Below, in pieces: positions 14,105 through 20,611 of a stretch of 22,353 bases of DNA. Positions within the stretch are counted from its first letter, which is position 1; each line of letters begins with the position of its first letter. Below the pieces are notes generated by a model. The model had not been told where the DNA came from. It made no database searches and saw only the letters and a list, made by a program, of their open reading frames with translations. This DNA comes from a virus. Where the stretch lies: positions 1 to 22,353 of IMG/VR virus record IMGVR_UViG_3300042892_000676. The stretch is one strand, 5' to 3'. The position numbers and the translations under genes were made by a program.

Positions 14105-15881
14105 TTTTCTTGAAGTGCTTAAAGATAACCATTTTCAAGAGACACCTGTAAATGCAAGAACATTTGTTGAGGGCGAAAAATACTTAGGTCAGCCTCCACT
14201 TTCTGATATTCAGTACGATATTGTAGAAGCAATGAGTCAGATATATCGCAAAGAAGATCTCATTGATATAATGGGAGAAGAAGAAGGCATAAGATACTTT
14301 GATAAATATACTAAGAATGAGATTATTCTGCAACTTGGCAAGGGATCTGGTAAAGACTTTGTATCTACAGTATCGTGTGCATATATTGTATATAAACTAT
14401 TATGTTTAAAAGACCCAGCAAAGTATTTTGGTAAGCCGTCAGGAGATGCCATTGACTTAATCAATGTGGCTATTAACGCACAGCAGGCTAAGAATGTTTT
14501 CTTTAAAGGTTTTAAATCAAAGATTGAAAAATCCCCATGGTTTGCTGGAAAGTATTATGCAAAAGCAGACTCAGTTGAGTTTGATAAGTCTATAACTGTT
14601 TACTCTGGACACTCAGAAAGAGAATCCCATGAGGGGTTAAACCTTCTTCTTGCAGTTCTTGATGAGATCTCTGGATTTGCATCTGAAGTTGGAACAGGTA
14701 ACGAACAAGGAAAAACTGCTGAGAATATCTACAAGGCTTTCCGTGGATCAGTAGACTCTCGTTTCCCAGACCTTGGCAAAGTTGTTTTGCTTTCATTCCC
14801 AAGATACCCAGGAGACTATATCTCAGAGAAATACGACGCAGTTGTTGCTGAGAAAGAAGTAATTGAAAGAACACACGAGTTTATTATTAATCCACTGCTA
14901 CCTGATACAGACCCAAACAATAAGTTTGAAATTTCCTGGGATGAAGACCACATCATCTCATACAAATACCCAGGAGTCTTTGCACTAAAAAGACCTACAT
15001 GGGAAGTAAACCCAACAAGACAGATTGATGATTTTAAGATTGCTTTTATGACTGACCTTGGAGATGCAATGATGCGCTTTACATGCGTACCAACTTTTGC
15101 TTCTGATGCATTCTTTAAGCAGCACGAAAAGGTTAGATCTTGTATGACACTTAGAAACCCTGTAGATAACTTTAGAAGGTTTGATGAAGCATTTAAACCA
15201 GATCCAACTAAGAAATATTATGTACACGCTGACCTTGCCCAGAAGCACGATAAGTGTGCTGTTGCTATTGCACATGTAGAAAAATGGGTAAACATACAAG
15301 TCATTAATAACTATGAACAAGTAGCACCAATTGTAGTAGTAGATGCAGTAGCATGGTGGGAACCAAAGATTGAAGGCCCAGTTAATCTTTCAGAAGTTAA
15401 ACAATGGATTCAGAACCTTAGAAGAATAGGGTTTGATATTGGAATGGTTTCCTTTGACCGTTGGCAATCATTTGATATTCAAAATGAACTAAAGCAAGTA
15501 GGAATGAATACTGATACTGTTTCTGTTGCTAAAAAACATTATGAAGATATGGCTATGCTTGTATACGAGGAAAGACTTGCTATGCCTGCAATTGATTTAT
15601 TATTTGATGAACTAACACAATTAAAGATTATGAAAAATGACAGAGTTGACCACCCCCGCAAAAAGTCAAAGGACTTGGCTGATGCTGTGTGTGGAGCAAT
15701 ATTTGGGGCAATATCACATACTCCAAAAAATATAGACACTGAAGTAGAGGTTCACACCTTTAAAGACAGACCAAAGACTCCAGAAGAGCAATTTGACCTG
15801 GATAGTCGCAATGTGATACAATATAAACCTAGCCAAATAAAAGACATCGAAGATTATTTGGATGGACTAAAAACACTATAA
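14085..15881 (+). CDS. terL: Terminase large subunit (packaging ATPase-nuclease)
   Basis: A 598-residue motor that pumps DNA into the prohead and cuts the concatemer. The ATPase domain has Walker A QLGKGSGKD (83-91), Walker B LLLAVLDEISGF (187-198) with catalytic E194, and a coupling-type segment KVVLLSFPRYPGDY (232-245). The RNase H-like nuclease domain carries D382 in YVHADLAQKHD, D458 in MVSFDRWQS, and D530/D533 in KDLADAV. The start is TTG 14085, since a stop codon lies nine bases upstream in frame and the next Met is at residue 50; GAGG at 14072-14075 provides the ribosome site. It is followed not by a portal gene but by a secreted-protein gene. Confidence 0.93.
   Translation: MSTTFNDFLEVLKDNHFQETPVNARTFVEGEKYLGQPPLSDIQYDIVEAMSQIYRKEDLIDIMGEEEGIRYFDKYTKNEIILQLGKGSGKDFVSTVSCAYIVYKLLCLKDPAKYFGKPSGDAIDLINVAINAQQAKNVFFKGFKSKIEKSPWFAGKYYAKADSVEFDKSITVYSGHSERESHEGLNLLLAVLDEISGFASEVGTGNEQGKTAENIYKAFRGSVDSRFPDLGKVVLLSFPRYPGDYISEKYDAVVAEKEVIERTHEFIINPLLPDTDPNNKFEISWDEDHIISYKYPGVFALKRPTWEVNPTRQIDDFKIAFMTDLGDAMMRFTCVPTFASDAFFKQHEKVRSCMTLRNPVDNFRRFDEAFKPDPTKKYYVHADLAQKHDKCAVAIAHVEKWVNIQVINNYEQVAPIVVVDAVAWWEPKIEGPVNLSEVKQWIQNLRRIGFDIGMVSFDRWQSFDIQNELKQVGMNTDTVSVAKKHYEDMAMLVYEERLAMPAIDLLFDELTQLKIMKNDRVDHPRKKSKDLADAVCGAIFGAISHTPKNIDTEVEVHTFKDRPKTPEEQFDLDSRNVIQYKPSQIKDIEDYLDGLKTL
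15793..15822 (+). promoter_or_regulatory. Sigma70-type promoter inside the end of terL
   Basis: TTGACC at 15793-15798 and TACAAT at 15817-15822 are separated by 18 bases; each hexamer matches the consensus at five of six positions. It is the best paired -35/-10 combination noticed in the window. Transcripts would start near 15829, giving a leader of about 70 bases for the secreted-protein gene at 15902. Confidence 0.5.
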
Positions 15882-15901
15882 ATAGAAAAGGAATACATTA
15901 A

Positions 15902-17080
15902 ATGAACTCATTTAAGAAAATCGCCCTAGCCATGGTTGCAGCCATGACTCTGGGCACAATCGTGGCAACGCCTGCAAACGCTGCTGTAATGACAGTCGCA
16001 GTAACTCTTGGAGCAAGTAACACAGATAAGTCATCTGCTTCAGCAATTGCTACGCCTGCTTCATTGCCAGTACCTGCAGACAACACAATTGACGTTGCTG
16101 ACGCACTAAAGTTTGTCGCAACAGTTGACACAGGAACAGTAGTTTCTGTAGTAGCAACAAATGCAACAATCGTGTCTGCACTACACACAACTGCTGCACC
16201 AGTAGGAGCAACATCAGGATCTTCATCTTTGACAGTTGCAACTGGTACAGGAACAACAGCAACTTTTTATGTCTACACAAAGACAACAGCAATTGGTACA
16301 GTTGTAATCACCAACGGTGGAACAACTCTTACTTACTACGTACAGGGTACTGCTGGTTTAATTAATAACCTAACAGTTTCTGCTCCAGTATCTGGTGCTG
16401 CTGGAACAAAGCAAGATATTTTAGTTACAGCAACAGACGTATTTGGCAACAAGGTGTCTGCACCAACTACTGGTACGTCAATTACTGCAACAGTATTTGC
16501 TGCAACAGCAACACTTGCTTCAGCAACAGCAACAACTGGTATTACACTTTCAGATTTTGGAGTTGCAAAGTTTACTGCAACGCTTCCAACAACTGGTACA
16601 CGAGCACTAATCATGTTTGCTCCAACAACTGCTGGCGAAGCAACAACTGCTGATGTAGTTGGTTTAACTGCTCGCACACTAGCACCTTTTGCAGAAATTA
16701 CAGTTCGTGATCTAGTATCAGAACTTGCTGCCGAAAAGTCTGCTAAGGATGCTGCACTTGCTGCTAAGGCAATTTCAGATGCTGCAGTCGTAAAGGCTGC
16801 TTCAGATGCTGTTGCTGCTAAGGCTGCTTCAGATGCTGCTCTTGCAGCAGAGAAGGCTGCTTCTGTAAAGGCACTTGCTGATGCAAAGGCTGTTTCAGAT
16901 AAGGCTGCACTTGATGCAAAGACTGCTTCAGATGCAGTTGTTCTTGCTAAGGATGCAACAATTGCTAAGTTAACAGCAGATAATGCTGCTGCACTTAAGG
17001 CAATTAAGACTGCTTTCAATGCACTTGCAAAGAAGTGGAATGCAAAGAATCCAAAGGCAAAGGTTACTTACATTAAGTAA
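15902..17080 (+). CDS. Secreted Ala/Thr-rich beta plus coiled-coil protein
   Basis: A 392-residue protein with a textbook Sec signal peptide: a basic start (MNSFKK), a hydrophobic core, and a signal peptidase site after ATPANA at residue 27. Residues 30-270 are Thr/Ala/Val-rich beta strands, probably two Ig-like domains (the second near NNLTVSAPVSGAAGTKQDIL, 174-193). Residues 270-365 are an Ala-rich coiled coil with repeated SDAA/ASDA units, and the end is basic (KKWNAKNPKAKVTYIK). Base composition is clearly more GC-rich and codon use more uniform (GCA, GCT, ACA) than in neighbouring genes, suggesting high expression or a different origin. A promoter lies upstream, AAAGGA before the ATG, and a strong terminator after. 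It could coat the host cell or the virion; no enzyme motif is seen. Confidence 0.75.
   Translation: MNSFKKIALAMVAAMTLGTIVATPANAAVMTVAVTLGASNTDKSSASAIATPASLPVPADNTIDVADALKFVATVDTGTVVSVVATNATIVSALHTTAAPVGATSGSSSLTVATGTGTTATFYVYTKTTAIGTVVITNGGTTLTYYVQGTAGLINNLTVSAPVSGAAGTKQDILVTATDVFGNKVSAPTTGTSITATVFAATATLASATATTGITLSDFGVAKFTATLPTTGTRALIMFAPTTAGEATTADVVGLTARTLAPFAEITVRDLVSELAAEKSAKDAALAAKAISDAAVVKAASDAVAAKAASDAALAAEKAASVKALADAKAVSDKAALDAKTASDAVVLAKDATIAKLTADNAAALKAIKTAFNALAKKWNAKNPKAKVTYIK
16736..16965 (+). repeat. Degenerate repeats coding for the Ala-rich coiled coil
   Basis: Short recurring units built on AAGGCTGCTTCAGATGCTG (exact at 16793-16811 and 16820-16838) encode K-A-A-S-D-A-type residues of the coiled coil. 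The units are irregularly spaced and stay in frame. They look like within-gene expansion and not a mobile or CRISPR repeat. Confidence 0.6.
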
Positions 17081-17095
17081 TTAGTCCAACAATTG

Positions 17096-17127
17096 GGGGG
17101 ATTGGCTTAACGCTAGTCCCCCTTTTT
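17096..17127 (+). terminator. Rho-independent terminator
   Basis: An 11-bp stem (17096-17106 paired with 17112-17122, including two G-U pairs) closes a TTAAC loop and is followed by TTTTT at 17123-17127. It stands 16 bases after the stop of the secreted-protein gene and isolates that gene's transcription from the AT-rich operon downstream. Confidence 0.9.
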
Positions 17128-17156
17128 GTGGAATAAAATAATATAAAAATTGTATA

Positions 17157-17171
17157 TGATATAATTATAAT
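17157..17171 (+). promoter_or_regulatory. Extended -10 promoter, leaderless start of the accessory operon
   Basis: TGATATAAT (17157-17165) is an extended -10 element; a second TATAAT follows at 17166-17171, directly before the ATG at 17172. From the first box the expected transcription start falls on or beside that ATG, giving a leaderless mRNA. The stretch 17130-17260 is extremely AT-rich and lies just after a terminator, so this is the probable operon promoter. Confidence 0.55.
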
Positions 17172-17261
17172 ATGGCAATAAAATATTTTGTGTATAAAGT
17201 TATATTTAAAATAAAAAATATTTTTAAGAAAAATAAAAATAAGAATAGGTTCATATACTAA
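17172..17261 (+). CDS. 29-residue cationic leader peptide or small protein
   Basis: The frame runs from ATG 17172 to TAA 17259-17261. It encodes 29 residues: a short hydrophobic/aromatic start (MAIKYFVYKVIFKIKNIF) and a Lys/Asn-rich tail (KKNKNKNRFIY), giving an amphipathic, strongly cationic peptide that could lie on a membrane. It lies six bases behind an extended -10 box and its stop overlaps the start of the SGNH gene (TAATG), so it is either a real microprotein or a translated leader that couples ribosomes to the next gene. In such AT-rich DNA a chance frame is possible, but the double coincidence of promoter and stop-start overlap favours translation. Confidence 0.45.
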   Translation: MAIKYFVYKVIFKIKNIFKKNKNKNRFIY

Positions 17262-18256
17262 TGAACCCTCTATTGGCAATGATTGATGGTTATGAAACCG
17301 ATGAAGACTATTCAATGGCTAGTAAAAGATATAGAAATCTACTTTTAAAAAATACTCTTACAAGATATATAAATATAAACACAACGAGATTTGGACAAAA
17401 CAGGATAGACAATATCTTGGTAGATCCAAAAACAGAATATTCTATAAATAATTTTGGATATAGAGATGTTGACTGGATTGAAAAAGCAGAAATACTTGCA
17501 GTTGGTTGTTCAAATACCTGGGGCTATGGAGTTCCTGTAGATGGAAGATGGACAAATATTTTAGGTGAAAGAATTAATAAAGAAATTCGAAACCTATCAT
17601 TTCCTGGAGGGTCCATAAATGACTTAGTGGCTAAATCATTTGAATATTTTAAAATATTTGGTAACCCAGAAATTATGTTATGTTTGTTTCCAGATCCTTT
17701 TAGATTACGTCTACCAATTAAAAAAAATATAACTAAAGAGTTTAGACTTAATAAAGAAGATAGTAAGAATAATCTATCTATCCCTGATTTAACTTTTGGA
17801 GATATACAACTTGATGTTCATCCAGAACCAATTTCACAAAGAAATAAATATATTAAAAGACCTTATACTTATAGAGAGATATTGCCATTAGAGGTTCCGC
17901 TATTTTTTTCTATGCAAGCAATACACTTATTAGAGCAATACTGCAGATCAAACAATATAAAACTTATCTGGTCATCTTGGCATGTTGATACAGTAAATGC
18001 TTTAACTAATGATAAAGAAAATATATTTAGTGATGTTGTTTTTAATAAAGATTTAGTTATTGGTCATTATTTAAATAATATAAATGAATTAGAAAATAAA
18101 GAATTTGATGAAGACTGTCATAAAGAATATGAAAATTATTTTAAACACTGTTTTCATATTGGTGGTGATGTTGAAGATGGACTTGACCAGGCACACCCAG
18201 GAGTTCATAAACATATTCATATTGCAGAAGGATTTTATCAGGAAATGAATAAATGA
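17261..18256 (+). CDS. SGNH/GDSL hydrolase-like protein (first copy)
   Basis: A 331-residue protein with the block order of SGNH esterases/acyltransferases. Block I is LAVGCSNTWGYG (79-90), with Ser84 as candidate nucleophile. Block II is NLSFPGGSIND (111-121). Block V is DQAHPG (309-314), with D309 and H312 in the D-x-x-H arrangement. Residues 1-70 form a mixed lead region. There is no signal peptide, so it acts inside the cell. Such enzymes remove or add acyl groups on sugars or lipids. It is coupled to the peptide upstream (TAATG) and overlaps the carbamoyltransferase start (ATGA), implying they work together. It is much more AT-rich than the replication genes. It is only distantly similar to the third gene of the cassette, with which it shares the block I pattern. 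Confidence 0.7.
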   Translation: MNPLLAMIDGYETDEDYSMASKRYRNLLLKNTLTRYININTTRFGQNRIDNILVDPKTEYSINNFGYRDVDWIEKAEILAVGCSNTWGYGVPVDGRWTNILGERINKEIRNLSFPGGSINDLVAKSFEYFKIFGNPEIMLCLFPDPFRLRLPIKKNITKEFRLNKEDSKNNLSIPDLTFGDIQLDVHPEPISQRNKYIKRPYTYREILPLEVPLFFSMQAIHLLEQYCRSNNIKLIWSSWHVDTVNALTNDKENIFSDVVFNKDLVIGHYLNNINELENKEFDEDCHKEYENYFKHCFHIGGDVEDGLDQAHPGVHKHIHIAEGFYQEMNK

Positions 18257-19674
18257 TAATTTTAGGAATTAACGAAACTTCCCACGACGCATCTGTATCT
18301 TTAATTAAAGATGGAGAAATACTTTTTGCGGGACATGCAGAAAGATATAGTAAACAAAAGAATGATTGGTATAACAACAAAGATATTATCTTAGATGCAT
18401 TAAACTATGGAACACCAGACTACATTGCTTACTATGAGAAGCCTTGGCTTAAAAGATCTAGAATAATGTTAAAGGGTGGCGCAGCAGACTGGAAGCCAAA
18501 CATTCCTTTAGATGTTCCAGTACACTACTTTAAGCATCACTACTCTCATGCAGCAGCAGGATACTACACAAGCGCATTTAACGATGCTGTAATTGTTGTA
18601 TTAGATGCAATAGGAGAATATAACACTTCAACTATTTGGGTTGGTGAGGGCGACAAGATTAAACTTAAGTATAAGCAAAACTATCCAGTTAGTTTTGGAC
18701 TATTTTATTCTGCTTTTACACAACTTATTGGACTTATGCCAAACCAAGAAGAATACATTATGATGGGAATGGCTGCCTATGGTGACTGGAAGCGTTACTA
18801 CAAAGAGGTTGATGAATATTTTCCTTCATACGATAAACAAAAATATAATTTTCATAAAGGAATTAATGACTGGGGAATGATAATTACAGAGCAAGATAGG
18901 TTTGATATTGCTGCAGCAGTACAAGTAGTGTATGAGCAAAGATTAAATCAGTTTATGCGTATGGCAAAGTCCCTTACTGGTAAAAAGAACTTAGTATTTA
19001 TGGGTGGTTGTGCCCTTAACTCTTCAGCAAATACATTGCTATGGAATATTTTTGATATGATTTGGATCATGCCTAACCCAGGAGATGCTGGTAGTTCTTT
19101 AGGTGCAGCAGCAGCCTTGTACGGAAAGCACCTTGACTGGAAGACTCCGTATCTTGGCTATGATCTTGGAGGAGAGTATCCTGTTCAGCAAATTGTGGAC
19201 GGTATATTAAAAGATGGAATCGTAGCAGTAGCAACAGGCAGAGCAGAATACGGTCCAAGAGCATTGGGCAATCGAAGCATTCTTGCTGACCCAAGAGATC
19301 CAAATATAAAAGATAAAGTTAATTTAATTAAACAAAGAGAGTTGTTTAGACCATTTGCTCCAGTAGTTATGGAAGAGTGTGCGTCTAAGTGGTTTGATAT
19401 GGATTTTGCAAGCCCTTATATGCAATATACAGTTAAGTGTCTTCAGCCAGATAAAATACCATCTGTAGTTCATGCTGATGGAACCTCAAGAGTTCAAACT
19501 GTAAATAAAGATCAACATCGTGGGTTATGGAGAGTTCTTAATAAGTTTTATATTGAAACTGGTGTTCCAATACTATTAAATACAAGCCTTAATATTAAAG
19601 GACAGCCACTACTAAATGATGAAAATGATATAGAAAAATGGCAAAAAACTTATAACAATTTAGTGATAAGATAG
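18253..19674 (+). CDS. NodU/TobZ-type O-carbamoyltransferase
   Basis: A 473-residue enzyme predicted to move a carbamoyl group from carbamoyl phosphate, through carbamoyl-adenylate, to a hydroxyl of a sugar or other metabolite. The N-terminal Kae1-like domain shows GINETSHDAS (5-14), KHHYSHAAAGYYTSAF (94-109) with metal-binding His residues, D118 in VLDAIGE, and MGGCALN (250-256). The C-terminal YrdC-like part has GPRALGNRS (334-342), FRPFAP (365-370), HADGTSRVQ (407-415) and LLNTSLNIKGQP (441-452). All landmark motifs are present, although the protein is shorter than many family members (about 550-600). Its base composition is nearer the phage core than its two AT-rich SGNH neighbours. ATGA overlap with the upstream gene shows tight co-expression. 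Confidence 0.9.
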   Translation: MIILGINETSHDASVSLIKDGEILFAGHAERYSKQKNDWYNNKDIILDALNYGTPDYIAYYEKPWLKRSRIMLKGGAADWKPNIPLDVPVHYFKHHYSHAAAGYYTSAFNDAVIVVLDAIGEYNTSTIWVGEGDKIKLKYKQNYPVSFGLFYSAFTQLIGLMPNQEEYIMMGMAAYGDWKRYYKEVDEYFPSYDKQKYNFHKGINDWGMIITEQDRFDIAAAVQVVYEQRLNQFMRMAKSLTGKKNLVFMGGCALNSSANTLLWNIFDMIWIMPNPGDAGSSLGAAAALYGKHLDWKTPYLGYDLGGEYPVQQIVDGILKDGIVAVATGRAEYGPRALGNRSILADPRDPNIKDKVNLIKQRELFRPFAPVVMEECASKWFDMDFASPYMQYTVKCLQPDKIPSVVHADGTSRVQTVNKDQHRGLWRVLNKFYIETGVPILLNTSLNIKGQPLLNDENDIEKWQKTYNNLVIR

Positions 19675-19678
19675 TTTG

Positions 19679-20518
19679 ATGATTAATAAAAAATCAAACT
19701 TAAAAACAATTCCAGATATTTTTGTAAATAGGTCTTTAGAAGAAATGAGTCAGCATGCTATGCCTAAAACAGAAGCAGACTCTGTTTTTATTGAATATAA
19801 ACTAAACTCTCAAGGATATAGGTGCAATGAGTTTAGCAATCAAGAAATTTTAACTTTGGGATGTTCTCAAACAGAGGGACATGGAATGCCTATAGAACTT
19901 ACATGGCCTTATCTAATATCACAAAAAATGAATAAGGATTATATTAATTTAGCAAAAGGAGGAGAAGGAATACAAGCACAAATAGTTAAAGCATTTCAGT
20001 TTTTTAAAGAATTTTATCATCCAAAATATATATTTGCAGTATTTCCAATAACAAGGCTGGAAGTTCCTTTGATAAACCTTAGAGTAAAAAATGAAGGTAA
20101 TCATGAACGTGTAAAGTCTAGAGAAAATATAGGCAAAGCCATGCTATCTAACAAATTACTTGAAAAATTTTCTAAAGAACCACATATAGTAGAAAATATT
20201 TTGCCAGAAGAATTTGCAATTTTTTATAATATGTTATTTTTAAAAATGTTTATTCAGTATTGCAAATCAAATAATATAATATTATTGTGGACCTACTGGA
20301 ACGATTCGTCTTTAGAGCAATACTCATTTAAAGATTTTACAGATACATATTTTGAGACTAGTTCGCCAGAAAATAATTGTCACTTAGAGTTTTCAGATAA
20401 TAAATTTTTTGAGTACGCAGCAGACTATGAGTATTGGCATCCTGGTCATTGGGCATTTCACCAACAAATGCATATGGCAAATTCAATATATAGTACACTT
20501 TTTAAACAAACAGAATGA
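19679..20518 (+). CDS. SGNH/GDSL hydrolase-like protein (second copy)
   Basis: A 279-residue protein; the start is taken at ATG 19679, with the TTG directly before it (19676) as an alternative. Block I is LTLGCSQTEGHGMP (58-71) with candidate nucleophile Ser63, block II is NLAKGGEG (90-97), and block V is YWHPGHWAFHQQMH (252-265) with His254. The Asp usually three residues before the catalytic His is not in place; D249 lies five residues before it, so activity may be altered. The core order (GCSxT, N-L-x-x-G-G, C-terminal HPG) matches the gene at 17261, showing an SGNH pair around the carbamoyltransferase. It starts within five bases of the carbamoyltransferase stop, has a weak ribosome site and is very AT-rich. 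Confidence 0.65.
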   Translation: MINKKSNLKTIPDIFVNRSLEEMSQHAMPKTEADSVFIEYKLNSQGYRCNEFSNQEILTLGCSQTEGHGMPIELTWPYLISQKMNKDYINLAKGGEGIQAQIVKAFQFFKEFYHPKYIFAVFPITRLEVPLINLRVKNEGNHERVKSRENIGKAMLSNKLLEKFSKEPHIVENILPEEFAIFYNMLFLKMFIQYCKSNNIILLWTYWNDSSLEQYSFKDFTDTYFETSSPENNCHLEFSDNKFFEYAADYEYWHPGHWAFHQQMHMANSIYSTLFKQTE

Positions 20519-20565
20519 TATAAGTGACTGGGAAAGACCTATAACTTTAAAATGCAGTAATAAAA

Positions 20566-20574
20566 TGGTATAAT
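20566..20574 (+). promoter_or_regulatory. Extended -10 promoter for the large secreted protein
   Basis: TGGTATAAT at 20566-20574 is identical to the element at 706-714. The predicted transcription start is near 20581, giving a leader of about 30 bases. The -35 position carries only a weak TTTAAA. The element sits in the 93-base gap after the SGNH gene. Confidence 0.6.
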
Positions 20575-20581
20575 AACCCTA

Positions 20582-20596
20582 ACAGACATTGTCTGT
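20582..20596 (+). promoter_or_regulatory. Perfect 15-bp palindrome at the transcription start (operator candidate)
   Basis: ACAGACA-T-TGTCTGT is a perfect seven-base inverted repeat around one central base, beginning where the transcript should begin. It would suit a dimeric repressor blocking the promoter, or form a 5'-terminal RNA hairpin just before the ribosome site GGGGGAAGG (20601-20609). CCCTA and TAGGG flank it, extending the dyad with a two-base bulge. Confidence 0.5.
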
Positions 20597-20611
20597 CCTA
20601 GGGGGAAGGTA

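Noticed and set aside
16336-17019. A 227-codon open frame on the minus strand opposite the secreted Ala-rich gene
   Set aside because: It is antisense to a well-supported gene of strongly biased composition; Ala/Thr codons on one strand leave the other strand open by chance. It has no ribosome site and its residues are a featureless Ala/Ser/Val mix.
17081-17260. Search for tRNA or structured ncRNA in the largest gap between long genes
   Set aside because: Only the intrinsic terminator stem, AT-rich promoter sequence and a short coding frame are present; no cloverleaf or other conserved fold was seen.
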